Shown here: positions 25,939-36,163 of the stretch, piece after piece
How positions within the stretch are numbered: the stretch's first letter is position 1
Layout: each line of letters opens with the position of its first letter
Origin: Nocardioides marinus
GTDB taxonomy: Bacteria > Actinomycetota > Actinomycetes > Propionibacteriales > Nocardioidaceae
Length of the DNA stretch: 64,000 nt
Direction: 5' to 3'
NCBI RefSeq assembly: GCF_013408145.1
Contig: NZ_JACBZI010000001.1
Location: forward strand, 1,595,501 to 1,659,500
The notes under the pieces: model-generated
Told to the model about the DNA's origin: nothing
The model's database searches: none
What the model saw: the letters and a program-made list of their open reading frames with translations, nothing else
Position numbers and translations under genes: made by a program

Positions 25939-27707
25939 TCCGCACCCATGACGCCGGGGCCCTCCGCCCCGAGCACGTCGGCCAGACCGTCACCCTCGCC
26001 GGGTGGGTGGCCAACCGTCGCGATCACGGTGGCGTGGCCTTCCTCGACCTGCGCGAGGCCAGCGGCATCGTCCAGGTCGTCGTGCGCGACGAGGAGGTCG
26101 CCCACCAGCTGCGCTCGGAGTACTGCCTCAAGGTGGTCGGGGAGGTCGTGGCCCGCAAGGACGGCAACGAGAACCCCAACCTCGCCACCGGCGCGATCGA
26201 GGTCGTGGCCAGCGAGGTCGAGGTGCTCAGCGCCGCGGCGGCGCTGCCGTTCCCGATCTCCGAGCACGTGGAGGTCGGTGAGGAGGCGCGCCTCAAGCAC
26301 CGCTACCTCGACCTGCGCCGCCCCGGCCCCAACGCCGCCCTGCGCCTGCGCAGCAAGGTCAACAAGGCCGCCCGCGACGTGCTGGACCGCCACGACTTCG
26401 TCGAGGTCGAGACCCCCACGCTGACCCGCAGCACCCCCGAGGGCGCCCGCGACTTCCTGGTGCCCGCGCGCCTGAAGCCCGGCAGCTGGTACGCCCTGCC
26501 GCAGAGCCCGCAGCTGTTCAAGCAGCTGCTCATGGTCGGCGGCATGGAGCGCTACTTCCAGATCGCCCGCTGCTACCGCGACGAGGACTTCCGCGCCGAC
26601 CGGCAGCCCGAGTTCACCCAGCTCGACATCGAGATGTCCTTCGTCGAGCAGGACGACGTGATCGCGCTGGCCGAGGAGATCCTCTCCGCGCTGTGGGCGC
26701 TGATCGGCCACGAGGTCCCGACGCCGCTGCCGCGGATGACCTACGCCGAGGCGATGGCCCGCTACGGCTCCGACAAGCCCGACCTGCGAATGGGCCAGGA
26801 GCTCGTCGAGTGCACCGACTACTTCAAGGACACCCCGTTCCGCGTCTTCCAGGCGCCGTACGTCGGTGCCGTGGTCATGCCCGGCGGCGCGAGCCAGCCG
26901 CGCAAGCAGCTCGACGCCTGGCAGGAGTGGGCCAAGCAGCGCGGCGCCAAGGGCCTGGCCTACGTCCTGGTCGGTGAGGACGGCGAGCTCGGGGGACCGG
27001 TCGCCAAGAACATCACCGACGAGGAGAAGGCCGGGCTGGCCGCCCACGTCGGCGCCCAGCCGGGCGACTGCATCTTCTTCGCCGCCGGGCCGGTCAAGGC
27101 CAGCCGGGGCCTGCTGGGTGCCGCACGCCTGGAGATCGGCCGTCGCTGCGGCCTCATCGACGAGGACGCCTGGTCGTTCCTGTGGGTCGTGGACGCGCCC
27201 CTGTTCGAGCCGGCCTCCGACGCCGTCGCCAGCGGCGACGTCGCGGTCGGCGCCGGTGCCTGGACCGCCGTGCACCACGCCTTCACCAGCCCCCAGGACG
27301 TCGAGGGCTTCGACGCCGACCCGGGTGACGCGCTGGCGTGGGCCTACGACATCGTCTGCAACGGCAACGAGATCGGTGGCGGCTCGATCCGTATCCACCG
27401 CGAGGACGTGCAGAAGCGCGTCTTCTCGGTGATGGGGCTCGGCGAGGAGGAGGCGCAGGAGAAGTTCGGCTTCCTGCTCGACGCCTTCAAGTACGGCGCG
27501 CCCCCGCACGGCGGCATCGCCTTCGGCTGGGACCGGATCGTCGCCCTGCTGGCCGGCACGGACTCGATCCGCGAGGTGATCGCGTTCCCGAAGTCCGGCG
27601 GCGGCTACGACCCGCTGACCGCGGCGCCGGCCCCCATCAGCCCCGAGCAGCGCAAGGAGGCCGGTGTGGACGCCAAGCCGGCGGAGGACGTCCCGGCACA
27701 GGCCTGA
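25935..27707 (+). CDS. aspS: Aspartate--tRNA ligase (possibly non-discriminating)
   Basis: A 590-residue bacterial-type AspRS. It has an OB-fold anticodon domain ([25 protein letters not shown]), class II motif 2 ([29 protein letters not shown]), the bacterial GAD insertion domain in the middle, and motif 3 ([16 protein letters not shown]). Many actinobacteria lack asparaginyl-tRNA synthetase and use a relaxed AspRS with GatCAB; whether that holds here cannot be told from this window. GTG 25935 has GAGGAGAAG upstream and overlaps the hisS stop. The C-terminal ~15 residues ([12 protein letters not shown]) form an unstructured tail. Confidence 0.96.
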   Translation: MIRTHDAGALRPEHVGQTVTLAGWVANRRDHGGVAFLDLREASGIVQVVVRDEEVAHQLRSEYCLKVVGEVVARKDGNENPNLATGAIEVVASEVEVLSAAAALPFPISEHVEVGEEARLKHRYLDLRRPGPNAALRLRSKVNKAARDVLDRHDFVEVETPTLTRSTPEGARDFLVPARLKPGSWYALPQSPQLFKQLLMVGGMERYFQIARCYRDEDFRADRQPEFTQLDIEMSFVEQDDVIALAEEILSALWALIGHEVPTPLPRMTYAEAMARYGSDKPDLRMGQELVECTDYFKDTPFRVFQAPYVGAVVMPGGASQPRKQLDAWQEWAKQRGAKGLAYVLVGEDGELGGPVAKNITDEEKAGLAAHVGAQPGDCIFFAAGPVKASRGLLGAARLEIGRRCGLIDEDAWSFLWVVDAPLFEPASDAVASGDVAVGAGAWTAVHHAFTSPQDVEGFDADPGDALAWAYDIVCNGNEIGGGSIRIHREDVQKRVFSVMGLGEEEAQEKFGFLLDAFKYGAPPHGGIAFGWDRIVALLAGTDSIREVIAFPKSGGGYDPLTAAPAPISPEQRKEAGVDAKPAEDVPAQA

Positions 27708-27890
27708 GACACACGCCATCATGCGGCGGCGTCCCGATCGGTGGAAACCGGTTGCGGCGCCGCCGCTGCCGTGTCCGGATCGTTACCGCGGAGTGATCGT
27801 CCTCGGGACGGGGGTCACATAGAGTCGCGTCCGGCGCGCCGCAGGCGTGCGGCCGGGAGACCCTCGGCTGGCTGGACTGATGGGGAGAGC

Positions 27891-28910
27891 ATGTCGGCAG
27901 AGACCGCCGGCCCCGAGACCCTGGGGCACCTGAGCGACGAGCCGAAGGGCGAGGACCCGGGGACCAAGGGACGCACCATCACGGGCAAGTCGCCCCTGCG
28001 CATCGCGATGGGCCGCCTGCTGCGCGACAAGATCGCGCTGGTCTGCATGGCCGTGGTGCTGTTCTTCGTCGTCATCGCGACCTTCGCCGGTCCGCTGCAG
28101 AAGCTGTTCGGGGTCTCGACCGAGACGGTGCTGCCCTCGCGGTTCCTCAACCTCGACCTGACGCCGAAGGCCGAGTACGGCCCGCCGTACGGCCCGCTGA
28201 CCATGGACCACCCCTTCGGCATCGCCCCGCGCACGGCGACCGACAACCTCGCCTTCTGGCTCGAGGGCGCGCAGAACTCCCTGCAGATCGCGGCCACCGC
28301 GACGATCCTGGCGATGCTCTTCGGCGTCACCCTGGGCCTGCTCGGCGGCTTCCTCGGTGGGGCGGTCGACCGGTTCCTGACCTTCGTGACCGACTTCTTC
28401 CTCACGCTGCCCTTCATCCTGGCCGCGCTGACCATCGCGCCGATCATCAACGAGCGCTTCCGCGACTCGCCCAACTACACGACGATCCAGGTCTTCGCCC
28501 TGATCATGGTGCTGGCCGGCTTCGGCTGGATGTCGGTGGCCCGCCTGATCCGCGGCGAGGTCCTCTCGCTGCGCGAGCGCGAGTTCGTCCAGGCCGCCCG
28601 GGTCATGGGCATGCCGACCGGCCGGCTGCTGCTCAAGGAGCTGCTGCCCAACCTCGTCGCGCCGATCGTGGTGGCGTCCTCGCTGATGCTGCCCGCCTTC
28701 GTCTCGGCCGAGGCCGGCCTGGCCTTCCTCGGCATCGGCGTCACCTCGCGCCCGTCGTGGGGCCAGACCCTCAACCAGGGCATCTCGTTCTTCGACGGCT
28801 ACGCGCTCTACCTCTACCAGCCCCTGATCGGGATCGTGCTGCTCGTGCTCGCGCTCAACCTGCTCGGTGACGCGCTGCGCGACGCGCTCGACCCCAAGAC
28901 CCGCCGCTGA
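27891..28910 (+). CDS. Peptide ABC transporter permease (DppC/OppC type)
   Basis: A 339-residue inner-membrane permease of the dipeptide/oligopeptide/nickel family. A ~45-residue cytoplasmic lead carries the conserved SPLRIAMGRLLRDKIAL segment before helix 1. Six helices are predicted. The EAA loop that contacts the ATPases is EREFVQAARVMGMPTGRLLLKELLPN. It is the first gene of a five-gene importer, an unusual order since the solute-binding protein normally comes first. A TAGAGT hexamer at 27820-27825 may be its -10. The ATG was chosen for GGGGAGAG directly upstream and a normal family N-terminus. Confidence 0.9.
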   Translation: MSAETAGPETLGHLSDEPKGEDPGTKGRTITGKSPLRIAMGRLLRDKIALVCMAVVLFFVVIATFAGPLQKLFGVSTETVLPSRFLNLDLTPKAEYGPPYGPLTMDHPFGIAPRTATDNLAFWLEGAQNSLQIAATATILAMLFGVTLGLLGGFLGGAVDRFLTFVTDFFLTLPFILAALTIAPIINERFRDSPNYTTIQVFALIMVLAGFGWMSVARLIRGEVLSLREREFVQAARVMGMPTGRLLLKELLPNLVAPIVVASSLMLPAFVSAEAGLAFLGIGVTSRPSWGQTLNQGISFFDGYALYLYQPLIGIVLLVLALNLLGDALRDALDPKTRR

Positions 28911-28974
28911 GCGGGACCCCCCACACGTCGCCCGGGAGCCTTCTCGGGTGCGCACCAGAAAGGAAATGCCAGAC

Positions 28975-30732
28975 ATGAGACGGACCAAGCCGCTGGCAGC
29001 GCTCGCCGTTGCCTCGCTCCTGGCCCTGGCCGCATGTGGTTCCGGAGACGGGCCCGGCGAGGGTGCCGAGGGCAACTTCGGAGAGACCGACGCGGGCAAG
29101 GACAAGGACCCCAACGCCGAGGGCCCCGCGCCCGAGGTCGAGGGTGCCGAGGCGGGTGGCACCATCACGGTGTTCCTTCCCGGTGACTACGGCCCCGACG
29201 ACCTGGACCCCACCAACGGGTGGTCCGTGACGGGCAACTCCATCCAGCAGGCGCTCACCAGCCGCTCGCTGACCCAGTACCTCGTCGACTCCGACGGCAA
29301 CGCCACCCTGGTGCCCGACCTCGCGGTCGACCTGGGTCAGCCCAACGACGACTACACCTCGTGGACCTTCCAGCTGCGTGACAACGCCAGCTGGGAGGAC
29401 GGCTCGCCGATCACGGCCGAGGAGGTCGCCTTCGGCATCGCCCGCTCGATGGACTCCACCGCCTTCCCCGGCGGCCCGGGCACCGAGTACTCCACCCAGT
29501 TCTTCGCCGGTGCGGACGAGTTCGAGGGTCCCTACACCGACAAGGACACCGACTGGACCGAGTGGGAGGGTGTGGAGTTCGACAACGACGCCAACACCGT
29601 CACCATCAACATGTCCAAGTCGTTCCCCGACATGGACTACTGGGGCGCCTTCATGGCGATGGGCCCCGCCCCGCTGGGCAAGGCCTCCAACCCGCCGGCC
29701 TACGGCCAGAACATCATGTCCAACGGCCCCTACAAGGTCGAGTCGTTCAAGGCCCAGGACGAGCTCGTCCTGGTCAAGAACGACCAGTGGGACCCCGAGT
29801 CGGACCCGGCGCGCCACCAGTACGCCGACAAGTTCGTCTTCAAGTTCAACGCCGACCCGGACCAGACCGACCAGATCATGCTGTCGGACAACACCGAGTC
29901 GCAGACCGCGATCTCCAACGACCTGTCGGCCTCGAGCTACCAGAAGGCCGTCGACACCCTCGGTGACCGCCTGGTCCAGCAGTCCGTGCAGTGCACCGGC
30001 TTCCTGTACCCGGTCTACGACAAGACCGACCTCGCCTTCCGCAAGGCGATCGCCTACGGCTACCCCTACGAGGACGTCTGGGCCGCGACCGGCCAGGTCC
30101 CCGGTGTGACCCGCGTCCAGGCGAACTCGATCATGCCCCCGGGCATGGCCGGCAAGCCGGAGTACTTCGTCGACGGTGAGGCCTTCACCTACGACCCCGA
30201 GAAGGCCAAGGAGCTCCTCGCGGAGTCCGAGGTCGAGCCGCTGTACTCGGCGATCTACTACGAGCCGGACCCGCTGGCGGTCGCCGGCGCGAAGGTCGCC
30301 CAGAAGGGCCTCGAGGAGGCCGGCTTCACCGTCAAGTACACGCCGGTCCAGGAGTCGCCGTACTCCACCTGGACCAACCCCGACGACAAGCTCAACAAGA
30401 GCCTGACCGTCCGCGGCGTGAACTGGTGCTCGGACTGGCCCTCGGGCTCGACCTTCATCCCGGCCCTGTTCCGCGGTGGCGCCACCTACAACACCGGTGG
30501 CTTCGCCGAGGACTCGATCGACGAGATGATCGCCGAGGTCCCGAACATGCCGATCGACGAGCAGGCCGACGCCTGGGGTGACATCGACGAGAAGATCATG
30601 ACCGAGTTCTTCCCGGCCATCCCGGTGAACTACTACAACAACCTGTTCACCTTCGGCTCCAAGATCGGCAACCCCTCGGGTGACGAGGCCCTGGGTGCGC
30701 CGAACTACAAGAACGTCTTCGTGATGCAGTGA
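28975..30732 (+). CDS. Peptide ABC transporter substrate-binding lipoprotein (family 5)
   Basis: A 585-residue extracytoplasmic solute-binding protein of the DppA/OppA family (SBP_bac_5). The signal peptide ends at lipobox LAAC near residue 20, followed by a Gly/Asp/Glu/Lys linker. Family features include LDPTNGWSVTGNSIQQALTS, DLAVDLGQPNDDYTSWTFQLRDNASWEDGSPITAEEVAFGIARSMD and MSNGPYKVESF. ATG 28975 was preferred over 28966 because AAAGGA is then ten bases away. Tandem hairpins directly after the stop probably keep its transcript more abundant than those of the downstream transporter genes. Substrate is not predictable from sequence. Confidence 0.93.
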   Translation: MRRTKPLAALAVASLLALAACGSGDGPGEGAEGNFGETDAGKDKDPNAEGPAPEVEGAEAGGTITVFLPGDYGPDDLDPTNGWSVTGNSIQQALTSRSLTQYLVDSDGNATLVPDLAVDLGQPNDDYTSWTFQLRDNASWEDGSPITAEEVAFGIARSMDSTAFPGGPGTEYSTQFFAGADEFEGPYTDKDTDWTEWEGVEFDNDANTVTINMSKSFPDMDYWGAFMAMGPAPLGKASNPPAYGQNIMSNGPYKVESFKAQDELVLVKNDQWDPESDPARHQYADKFVFKFNADPDQTDQIMLSDNTESQTAISNDLSASSYQKAVDTLGDRLVQQSVQCTGFLYPVYDKTDLAFRKAIAYGYPYEDVWAATGQVPGVTRVQANSIMPPGMAGKPEYFVDGEAFTYDPEKAKELLAESEVEPLYSAIYYEPDPLAVAGAKVAQKGLEEAGFTVKYTPVQESPYSTWTNPDDKLNKSLTVRGVNWCSDWPSGSTFIPALFRGGATYNTGGFAEDSIDEMIAEVPNMPIDEQADAWGDIDEKIMTEFFPAIPVNYYNNLFTFGSKIGNPSGDEALGAPNYKNVFVMQ

Positions 30733-30765
30733 GCGCCCAGCGCTCCCTGAACCACTGACGGTTCG

Positions 30766-30797
30766 GGGTGCCCCCGCTGATCCTGGCGGGGGCACCC
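30766..30797 (+). terminator. Strong GC hairpin after the substrate-binding protein gene
   Basis: GGGTGCCCCCGC (30766-30777) pairs perfectly with GCGGGGGCACCC (30786-30797) around an 8-nt loop. No T-run follows. It is the first of two strong hairpins between the binding protein and permease genes. Confidence 0.6.
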
Positions 30798-30810
30798 ACC
30801 CCAACGCGGG

Positions 30811-30840
30811 GGACCCCCGGGGAGAACTCCCCGGGGGTCC
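30811..30840 (+). terminator. Second perfect palindrome in the same gap
   Basis: GGACCCCCGGGGAG-AA-CTCCCCGGGGGTCC is a 14-bp perfect inverted repeat with a 2-nt centre, followed by TTCC. It probably stabilises the upstream mRNA end or attenuates transcription into the permease gene. Confidence 0.55.
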
Positions 30841-30915
30841 TTCCCCGCCGGGCCACCGGCCCACCGGCCCCCTGGCCTCCTCGTCCACCCCGCCACTCCC
30901 ACAAGGAGACCTGCG

Positions 30916-31923
30916 ATGTTCGCCTACATCGTCAAGCGGCTGCTCGCCGGCATCGTCGTGATGCTGCTGGTGTCGCTGTCGATCTTCCTGCTCTTCTGGT
31001 ACGGACCCAGCGAGCCCGCGCGCGCGATCTGCGACTCCAAGACATCTCAGCGCTGCACGCCGGCCAAGCTCGAGGTCTTCACCGAGGAGCTCGGCTACAA
31101 CAACGCCTGGTACACCGAGTTCCCGGAGTACGTCGGGGGCATCTTCACCGGCCGCGACATCACGATCGCGAGCCAGACGACCCGCTGCGACGCACCCTGC
31201 CTGGGGCTGTCGTACAAGAACGGCAAGCCGGTCTGGAACGAGATGAAGGGCCGGCTCCCGGCGACCTTCTCCGTGGCCATCGGCGGCGCCTTCCTCTACC
31301 TCCTCCTCGGCGTGCCACTGGGAGTGGCCGCCGCGAGACGGCGGGGCACCGTGGCCGACAAGTCGCTGGTCTCCAGCTTCCTCGTGCTCAGCTCGGTGCC
31401 CTACTACCTCTTCGCCCTGCTGACCTTCTTGTACTTCTCGGTGCTCTTCGAGGCCCCGTTCATCGGCAACCCCGGCTACGTGCCGTTCTCCGAGAGTCCG
31501 ATCGACTGGTTCGGAGGCCTGGCACTGGCGTGGATCTGCCTGGGCATCTTCGGGTGCACGCAGTACACCCGCTACGCCCGTGGCGCCATGGTCGAGGCCC
31601 TCAGCGAGGACTACGTGCGCACCGCGAAGGCCAAGGGCCTGCCCCAGCGCGAGGTGGTCTACAAGCACGCCCTGCGCGCGGCCCTCGTGCCGGTCGTGAC
31701 GATCTTCGGCATCGACTTCGGCACCCTGCTGGCCGGCACCATCTTCACCGAGAAGATCTTCGACATCGACGGGATCGGCCTGTGGGCCCTGCTGGCCGTG
31801 GGCCAGAAGGACCTGCCGATCGTCCAGGCGACCGCCCTGTTCGCCGCGGTCGCGCTGATCCTGTCCAACCTGCTCGTGGACCTGCTCTACAGCGTCCTCG
31901 ACCCGAGAGTGAGGCTGTCGTGA
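30916..31923 (+). CDS. Peptide ABC transporter permease (DppB/OppB type)
   Basis: A 335-residue permease: N-terminal MFAYIVKRLLAGIVVMLLVSLSIF helix typical of DppB, about six helices, and the EAA loop SEDYVRTAKAKGLPQREVVYKHALRAALVP. The first extracytoplasmic loop (about residues 33-110) is unusually long for DppB and contains four cysteines (AICDSKTSQRCTP, RCDAPCLG), which may form two disulfides. AAGGAGA lies eight bases before the ATG. The next gene overlaps its stop. Confidence 0.93.
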   Translation: MFAYIVKRLLAGIVVMLLVSLSIFLLFWYGPSEPARAICDSKTSQRCTPAKLEVFTEELGYNNAWYTEFPEYVGGIFTGRDITIASQTTRCDAPCLGLSYKNGKPVWNEMKGRLPATFSVAIGGAFLYLLLGVPLGVAAARRRGTVADKSLVSSFLVLSSVPYYLFALLTFLYFSVLFEAPFIGNPGYVPFSESPIDWFGGLALAWICLGIFGCTQYTRYARGAMVEALSEDYVRTAKAKGLPQREVVYKHALRAALVPVVTIFGIDFGTLLAGTIFTEKIFDIDGIGLWALLAVGQKDLPIVQATALFAAVALILSNLLVDLLYSVLDPRVRLS

Positions 31924-32972
31924 GCGACCCGTTCCTCGTCGTCGAGGACCTGACGGTCAAGTTCCCCACCGAGGACGGACTGGTCAACGCCGTCACCGAC
32001 CTGAGCTACACCGTCGAGCAGGGCAAGACCCTGGGCATCGTGGGTGAGTCCGGCTCGGGCAAGTCGGTGTCGTCGATGGCCGTGCTGGGCCTGCACGACT
32101 CCCGCACCGCCCGGATCACCGGCTCGATCAAGGTCGGTGGCCAGGAGGTCGTCGGTCTCTCCGAGTCCAAGCTGCGCAAGCTGCGGGGCAAGGAGGTGGC
32201 GATGATCTTCCAGGACGCACTCGCCGCCCTGCACCCCTTCTACAAGGTCGGTTCGCAGCTGACCGAGGCCTACCTGGTCCACCACCCGAAGGCCTCCAAG
32301 CGCGAGGCGCGCCGCAAGGCGATCGAGATGCTGGACCGGGTGGGCATCCCCCAGCCGGACCGTCGCGTCGACGACTTCCCGCACCAGTTCTCCGGTGGCA
32401 TGCGCCAGCGCGCCATGATCGCGATGGGGCTGATCAACGACCCCAAGCTGCTCATCGCCGACGAGCCGACGACGGCGCTGGACGTCACGGTGCAGGCGCA
32501 GATCCTCGACCTGCTCCAGGACCTGCAGCGAGAGTTCAACTCCGCGGTCATCATCATCACCCACGACCTCGGCGTGATCGCCGAGATGGCCGACGACATC
32601 CTGGTGATGTACGGCGGCCGCGGGGTGGAGAACGGCCCGGCGAAGGAGGTCCTCACCCGGCCGCAGATGCCCTACACCTGGGGCCTGCTCTCCAGCGTCC
32701 CGGACGTCGCCGGGGACACCGCCTCCAAGCTGATCCCCATCCCGGGGAACCCGCCCAGCCTGCTGGACCCGCCGTCGGGCTGCGCGTTCCACCCGCGGTG
32801 CGCCCACACCGACAAGGTCGCCGGGGGGCTCTGCTCCACGCAGCTGCCGCCGCTCGAGGCCGGCCCGACCGGGCCCGGACACCTCAAGCGGTGCCACCTC
32901 ACCGACCCCGTGACCGTCTTCGAGACCGAGGTGCTCCCCGTGATCGCCCCCGAGCTGCTCGAGGAGAGCTGA
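31920..32972 (+). CDS. Peptide ABC transporter ATP-binding protein (DppD/OppD type)
   Basis: A 350-residue ATPase of the importer. Walker A is GESGSGKS, the signature is FSGGMRQRAMIAMGL, and Walker B is LLIADEPTTALDVTVQ, followed by the H-loop ITHDLGVIAEMADD. The C-terminal oligopeptide/dipeptide ABC extension has NPPSLLDPPSGCAFHPRCAH, a cysteine-containing segment that in some family members binds a 4Fe-4S cluster. GTG 31920 overlaps the upstream stop. The last ATPase gene starts four bases after it ends. Confidence 0.94.
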   Translation: MSDPFLVVEDLTVKFPTEDGLVNAVTDLSYTVEQGKTLGIVGESGSGKSVSSMAVLGLHDSRTARITGSIKVGGQEVVGLSESKLRKLRGKEVAMIFQDALAALHPFYKVGSQLTEAYLVHHPKASKREARRKAIEMLDRVGIPQPDRRVDDFPHQFSGGMRQRAMIAMGLINDPKLLIADEPTTALDVTVQAQILDLLQDLQREFNSAVIIITHDLGVIAEMADDILVMYGGRGVENGPAKEVLTRPQMPYTWGLLSSVPDVAGDTASKLIPIPGNPPSLLDPPSGCAFHPRCAHTDKVAGGLCSTQLPPLEAGPTGPGHLKRCHLTDPVTVFETEVLPVIAPELLEES

Positions 32973-32976
32973 GCTG

Positions 32977-34263
32977 ATGACCGACGTCAACCACCCTCCG
33001 CAGAACCCGGAGAACCCGGCCGTCACCGAGGGGGAGGAGCTCTCCACCGCGGAGGGGGAGCCCCACCTCAGCTTCGCCGAGCTGGCCCAGAGCGGGCACG
33101 CGCCCACCCCGCTGGACCCGGACGCCGAGCCCGTCCTCTCGGTCGAGAACCTCAAGATGTACTTCCCGGTGAAGTCCTCGGGCCTGGTGCGCCGCACCAT
33201 CGGCCACGTGCAGGCCGTGGACGGGATCTCCTTCCAGGTCCCGCGCGGTGGATCCCTGGGCCTGGTGGGTGAGTCCGGGTGTGGCAAGTCGACCACCGGT
33301 CGCCTCATCACCCGGCTCTACACCCCCACCGCGGGGTCGATGCGGTTCGGACCCGATCAGGTCGACCTGGCCGGGATGTCCAACCGGGAGCTCAAGCCGC
33401 TGCGCCGTGACGTGCAGATGATCTTCCAGGACCCCTACACCTCGCTGAACCCCCGCCACACCGTCGGCACGATCGTCGGTGCGCCGCTGGAGGTGCACAA
33501 GGTCGTCCCCAAGAACAAGATCCTGCCGCGGGTCCAGGAGATCCTCGAGGTCGTGGGGCTCAACCCCGAGCACTACAACCGCTACCCCAACGAGTTCTCC
33601 GGCGGGCAGCGTCAGCGCATCGGCATCGCCCGTGCCCTCACCCTGAACCCCAAGCTGCTCGTGGCCGACGAGCCGGTCTCGGCGCTCGACGTCTCCATCC
33701 AGGCGCAGGTGATCAACCTGCTCCAGGAGGTGCAGCGCGAGTTCGACATCGCCTTCCTCTTCATCGCCCACGACCTGGCCGTGGTGCGGCACTTCTGTCC
33801 CGAGGTGGCAGTGATGTACCTCGGGAAGATCGTGGAGATCGCCGACCGCGACAGCCTCTACGGGCACGCGCACCACCCCTACACCCAGGCCCTGCTCTCG
33901 GCGGTGCCGGACATCAAGTCGGCCGGCCACGGACGGCGCGAGCGGATCCGTCTCGAGGGCGACGTGCCGAGCCCGATCAACCCGCCCTCGGGCTGCCGCT
34001 TCCGCACCCGGTGCCCGATGGCCCAGGAGATCTGCGCGAAGGTCGAGCCGCCGCTGCTGCAGATCGGCCCCCGGCACAAGGTCGCTTGCCACTTCGCCGG
34101 CGAGATCGGTCGCCACCCGACCACCCCGGTCACCACCGGGCTGCTCGGCGTGGACAGGCAGGGCAGCCCCGACCCGGCCGTGACCCCGCAGCCGGTCGGG
34201 ACCAACCCCGGCTACGACAAGCACTGGTTCGACCTGGACTCCCAGCAGATGGTCTCGGCCTGA
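32977..34263 (+). CDS. Peptide ABC transporter ATP-binding protein (DppF/OppF type)
   Basis: A 428-residue ATPase pairing with the preceding one. It carries a ~50-residue acidic, Pro-rich N-terminal extension before the ATPase domain. Walker A is GESGCGKST, the signature is [15 protein letters not shown], and Walker B is [16 protein letters not shown]. The C-terminal extension again has [23 protein letters not shown] and then a further ~70-residue tail not typical for DppF. It ends the transport operon; rarA begins 11 bp later. Confidence 0.93.
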   Translation: MTDVNHPPQNPENPAVTEGEELSTAEGEPHLSFAELAQSGHAPTPLDPDAEPVLSVENLKMYFPVKSSGLVRRTIGHVQAVDGISFQVPRGGSLGLVGESGCGKSTTGRLITRLYTPTAGSMRFGPDQVDLAGMSNRELKPLRRDVQMIFQDPYTSLNPRHTVGTIVGAPLEVHKVVPKNKILPRVQEILEVVGLNPEHYNRYPNEFSGGQRQRIGIARALTLNPKLLVADEPVSALDVSIQAQVINLLQEVQREFDIAFLFIAHDLAVVRHFCPEVAVMYLGKIVEIADRDSLYGHAHHPYTQALLSAVPDIKSAGHGRRERIRLEGDVPSPINPPSGCRFRTRCPMAQEICAKVEPPLLQIGPRHKVACHFAGEIGRHPTTPVTTGLLGVDRQGSPDPAVTPQPVGTNPGYDKHWFDLDSQQMVSA

Positions 34264-34274
34264 CGGCCATCTCC

Positions 34275-35627
34275 ATGGACGAAGGACTCTTCGCCGCCCC
34301 CGGTGCACCCACCGGGGGCGGCGGTTCGCTCTCCGCCAACACCACCGCCTCGGCGCCGTTGGCGGTGCGCATGCGCCCGCGGACCCTCGACGAGCTCGTC
34401 GGGCAGCCGCAGCTGCGCGAGCCCGGCTCCCCGCTGCGCCAGCTCATCGAGGACCAGCGCTCGCTCTCGCTGCTGCTGTGGGGCCCGCCCGGCACAGGCA
34501 AGACCACGATCGCCTCCATCGTCAGCCGGCAGACCGACCGCCGCTTCGTCGAGGTCTCCGCGGTCAGCGCCGGGGTCAAGGAGGTGCGCGCGGCCATCGA
34601 GTCCGCACGTCACGAGCTGGTCCAGGGCGGGCGCGAGACCGTGCTCTTCGTCGACGAGGTGCACCGCTTCTCCAAGGCCCAGCAGGACGCGCTGCTGCCC
34701 GGGGTCGAGAACCGCTGGGTGACGCTGGTGGCCGCCACCACCGAGAACCCGTTCTTCTCCGTGATCTCCCCGCTGCTCAGCCGCAGCCTGCTGCTGCGCC
34801 TGGAGTCCCTCGGCGACGACGACGTACGCCGGGTGGTCGACCAGGCCCTCGCCGACGAGCGGGGTCTGGCGGGTCGCTTCACCCTCACCGAGGAGGCGGC
34901 GACCCACCTGGTGCGCCTGGCCGGGGGAGACGCCCGCCGCTCGCTGACCTACCTGGAGGCTGCCGCGGGCGCGGCGGCCGGTCGGGGCAGGGACGAGATC
35001 GACCTGGAGACCGCCGAGACGGCAGTGGACCAGGCGGCGGTGCGCTACGACCGGCAGGGCGACCAGCACTACGACGTGACGAGCGCCTTCATCAAGTCGG
35101 TGCGCGGGTCCGACGCCGACGCGGCCATGCACTACCTCACGCGGATGATGGAGGCGGGTGAGGACCCGCGCTTCATCGCCCGGCGCCTGGTCATCCTGGC
35201 CAGCGAGGACATCGGCCTGGCCGACCCGTCGGCGTTGACCACGGCCGTCGCGGCGGCTCAGGCGGTCCAGCTCATCGGCATGCCCGAGGCGGCGTTCAAC
35301 CTCGCGCACGCCACCATCGCCCTGGCCGTCGCGCCGAAGTCGAACGCGGTCACCACCGCCCTGGCCGAGGCCTCGGCCGACGTCCGGGCCGGCAAGATCG
35401 GCCCCGTCCCGTCCCACCTGCGCGACGCCCACTACAGCGGTGCGAAGAAGCTCGGTCACGGGTCGACCTACACCTACAGCCACGACGAGCCGTTCGGCAT
35501 CGCCGAGCAGCAGTACGCCCCGGACGTGGTCGCCGACGCGCGCTACTACCGGCCCAAGGAGATCGGCGCGGAGAGCGCGATCAAGGAGCGGTGGGAGCGG
35601 GTTCGGCGGCTCATCCGAGGCAGGTAG
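34275..35627 (+). CDS. rarA: Replication-associated recombination protein A (RarA/MgsA)
   Basis: A 450-residue AAA+ ATPase related to clamp loaders, acting at stalled replication forks. Walker A is GPPGTGKTT (residues 70-78), Walker B is [12 protein letters not shown] near residue 125, and the C-terminal tetramerisation part has [29 protein letters not shown] and [24 protein letters not shown] 34275 starts the normal N-terminus; about 25 Gly/Ala/Ser-rich residues precede the conserved [12 protein letters not shown]. It heads the run of overlapping genes to aroE. The rpsD gene often found next in Streptomyces is missing here. Confidence 0.95.
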   Translation: MDEGLFAAPGAPTGGGGSLSANTTASAPLAVRMRPRTLDELVGQPQLREPGSPLRQLIEDQRSLSLLLWGPPGTGKTTIASIVSRQTDRRFVEVSAVSAGVKEVRAAIESARHELVQGGRETVLFVDEVHRFSKAQQDALLPGVENRWVTLVAATTENPFFSVISPLLSRSLLLRLESLGDDDVRRVVDQALADERGLAGRFTLTEEAATHLVRLAGGDARRSLTYLEAAAGAAAGRGRDEIDLETAETAVDQAAVRYDRQGDQHYDVTSAFIKSVRGSDADAAMHYLTRMMEAGEDPRFIARRLVILASEDIGLADPSALTTAVAAAQAVQLIGMPEAAFNLAHATIALAVAPKSNAVTTALAEASADVRAGKIGPVPSHLRDAHYSGAKKLGHGSTYTYSHDEPFGIAEQQYAPDVVADARYYRPKEIGAESAIKERWERVRRLIRGR

Positions 35628-35638
35628 GGTTCTGGGCC

Positions 35639-36163
35639 ATGAGCCAGGAGTGGAGCGCCCCCGCCTGGGCGGTGGTCGCGGTGCTGGGCACCGTCGCCGC
35701 GCTGCTGCTCCTCCTGCTGGGGGCCCTCGTCGTCGTCGTGGTCACGACCCGGCGCACTCTGGCCCGCACCGACGCGGAGTCCGCGGTGGTGCTCGACCGC
35801 CTGCTGCACCTCGAGCAGACGCTGGCGGCCCGACCGGTGCCGGAGGCTCGCACCGAGGAGCGGGAGTACCTCATCACCCACCTCGGCGAGGACGACCCGG
35901 ACGAGCGCGGCGACGACAGGACCGGCCCCGCGCCGATGCTGCCGGCACCGGTCTTCGCCGACATGGTGCTGCGCGAGACCGCCGTCCAGGCGACCACGCT
36001 GGCCGCCGGCCTGCGTCGGGCGCTGAGCCCCGAGGTGCGCCACCGCATCCGCTTCGAGATGCGTCGCGAGGTCAAGCGCGCCCGCAAGCAGCGGCGCGCC
36101 GACCTGCGCGCCGCCCGGCGCGACCTGCACGCCCGCCAGCGAGCGGCGGAGCAGGCCGCATGA
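35639..36163 (+). CDS. Small membrane protein, DUF948-like
   Basis: A 174-residue protein with one N-terminal transmembrane helix (VVAVLGTVAALLLLLLGALVVVVV). A heptad-like segment follows, then an acidic linker and an Arg/Lys-rich C-terminus (RRALSPEVRHRIRFEMRREVKRARKQRR). Its place before a DUF6167 gene and alaS is typical for Actinobacteria, where DUF948-type proteins are found. TAGGGT overlaps the rarA stop eight bases before the ATG, so it may have its own promoter. Function unknown. Confidence 0.75.
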   Translation: MSQEWSAPAWAVVAVLGTVAALLLLLLGALVVVVVTTRRTLARTDAESAVVLDRLLHLEQTLAARPVPEARTEEREYLITHLGEDDPDERGDDRTGPAPMLPAPVFADMVLRETAVQATTLAAGLRRALSPEVRHRIRFEMRREVKRARKQRRADLRAARRDLHARQRAAEQAA

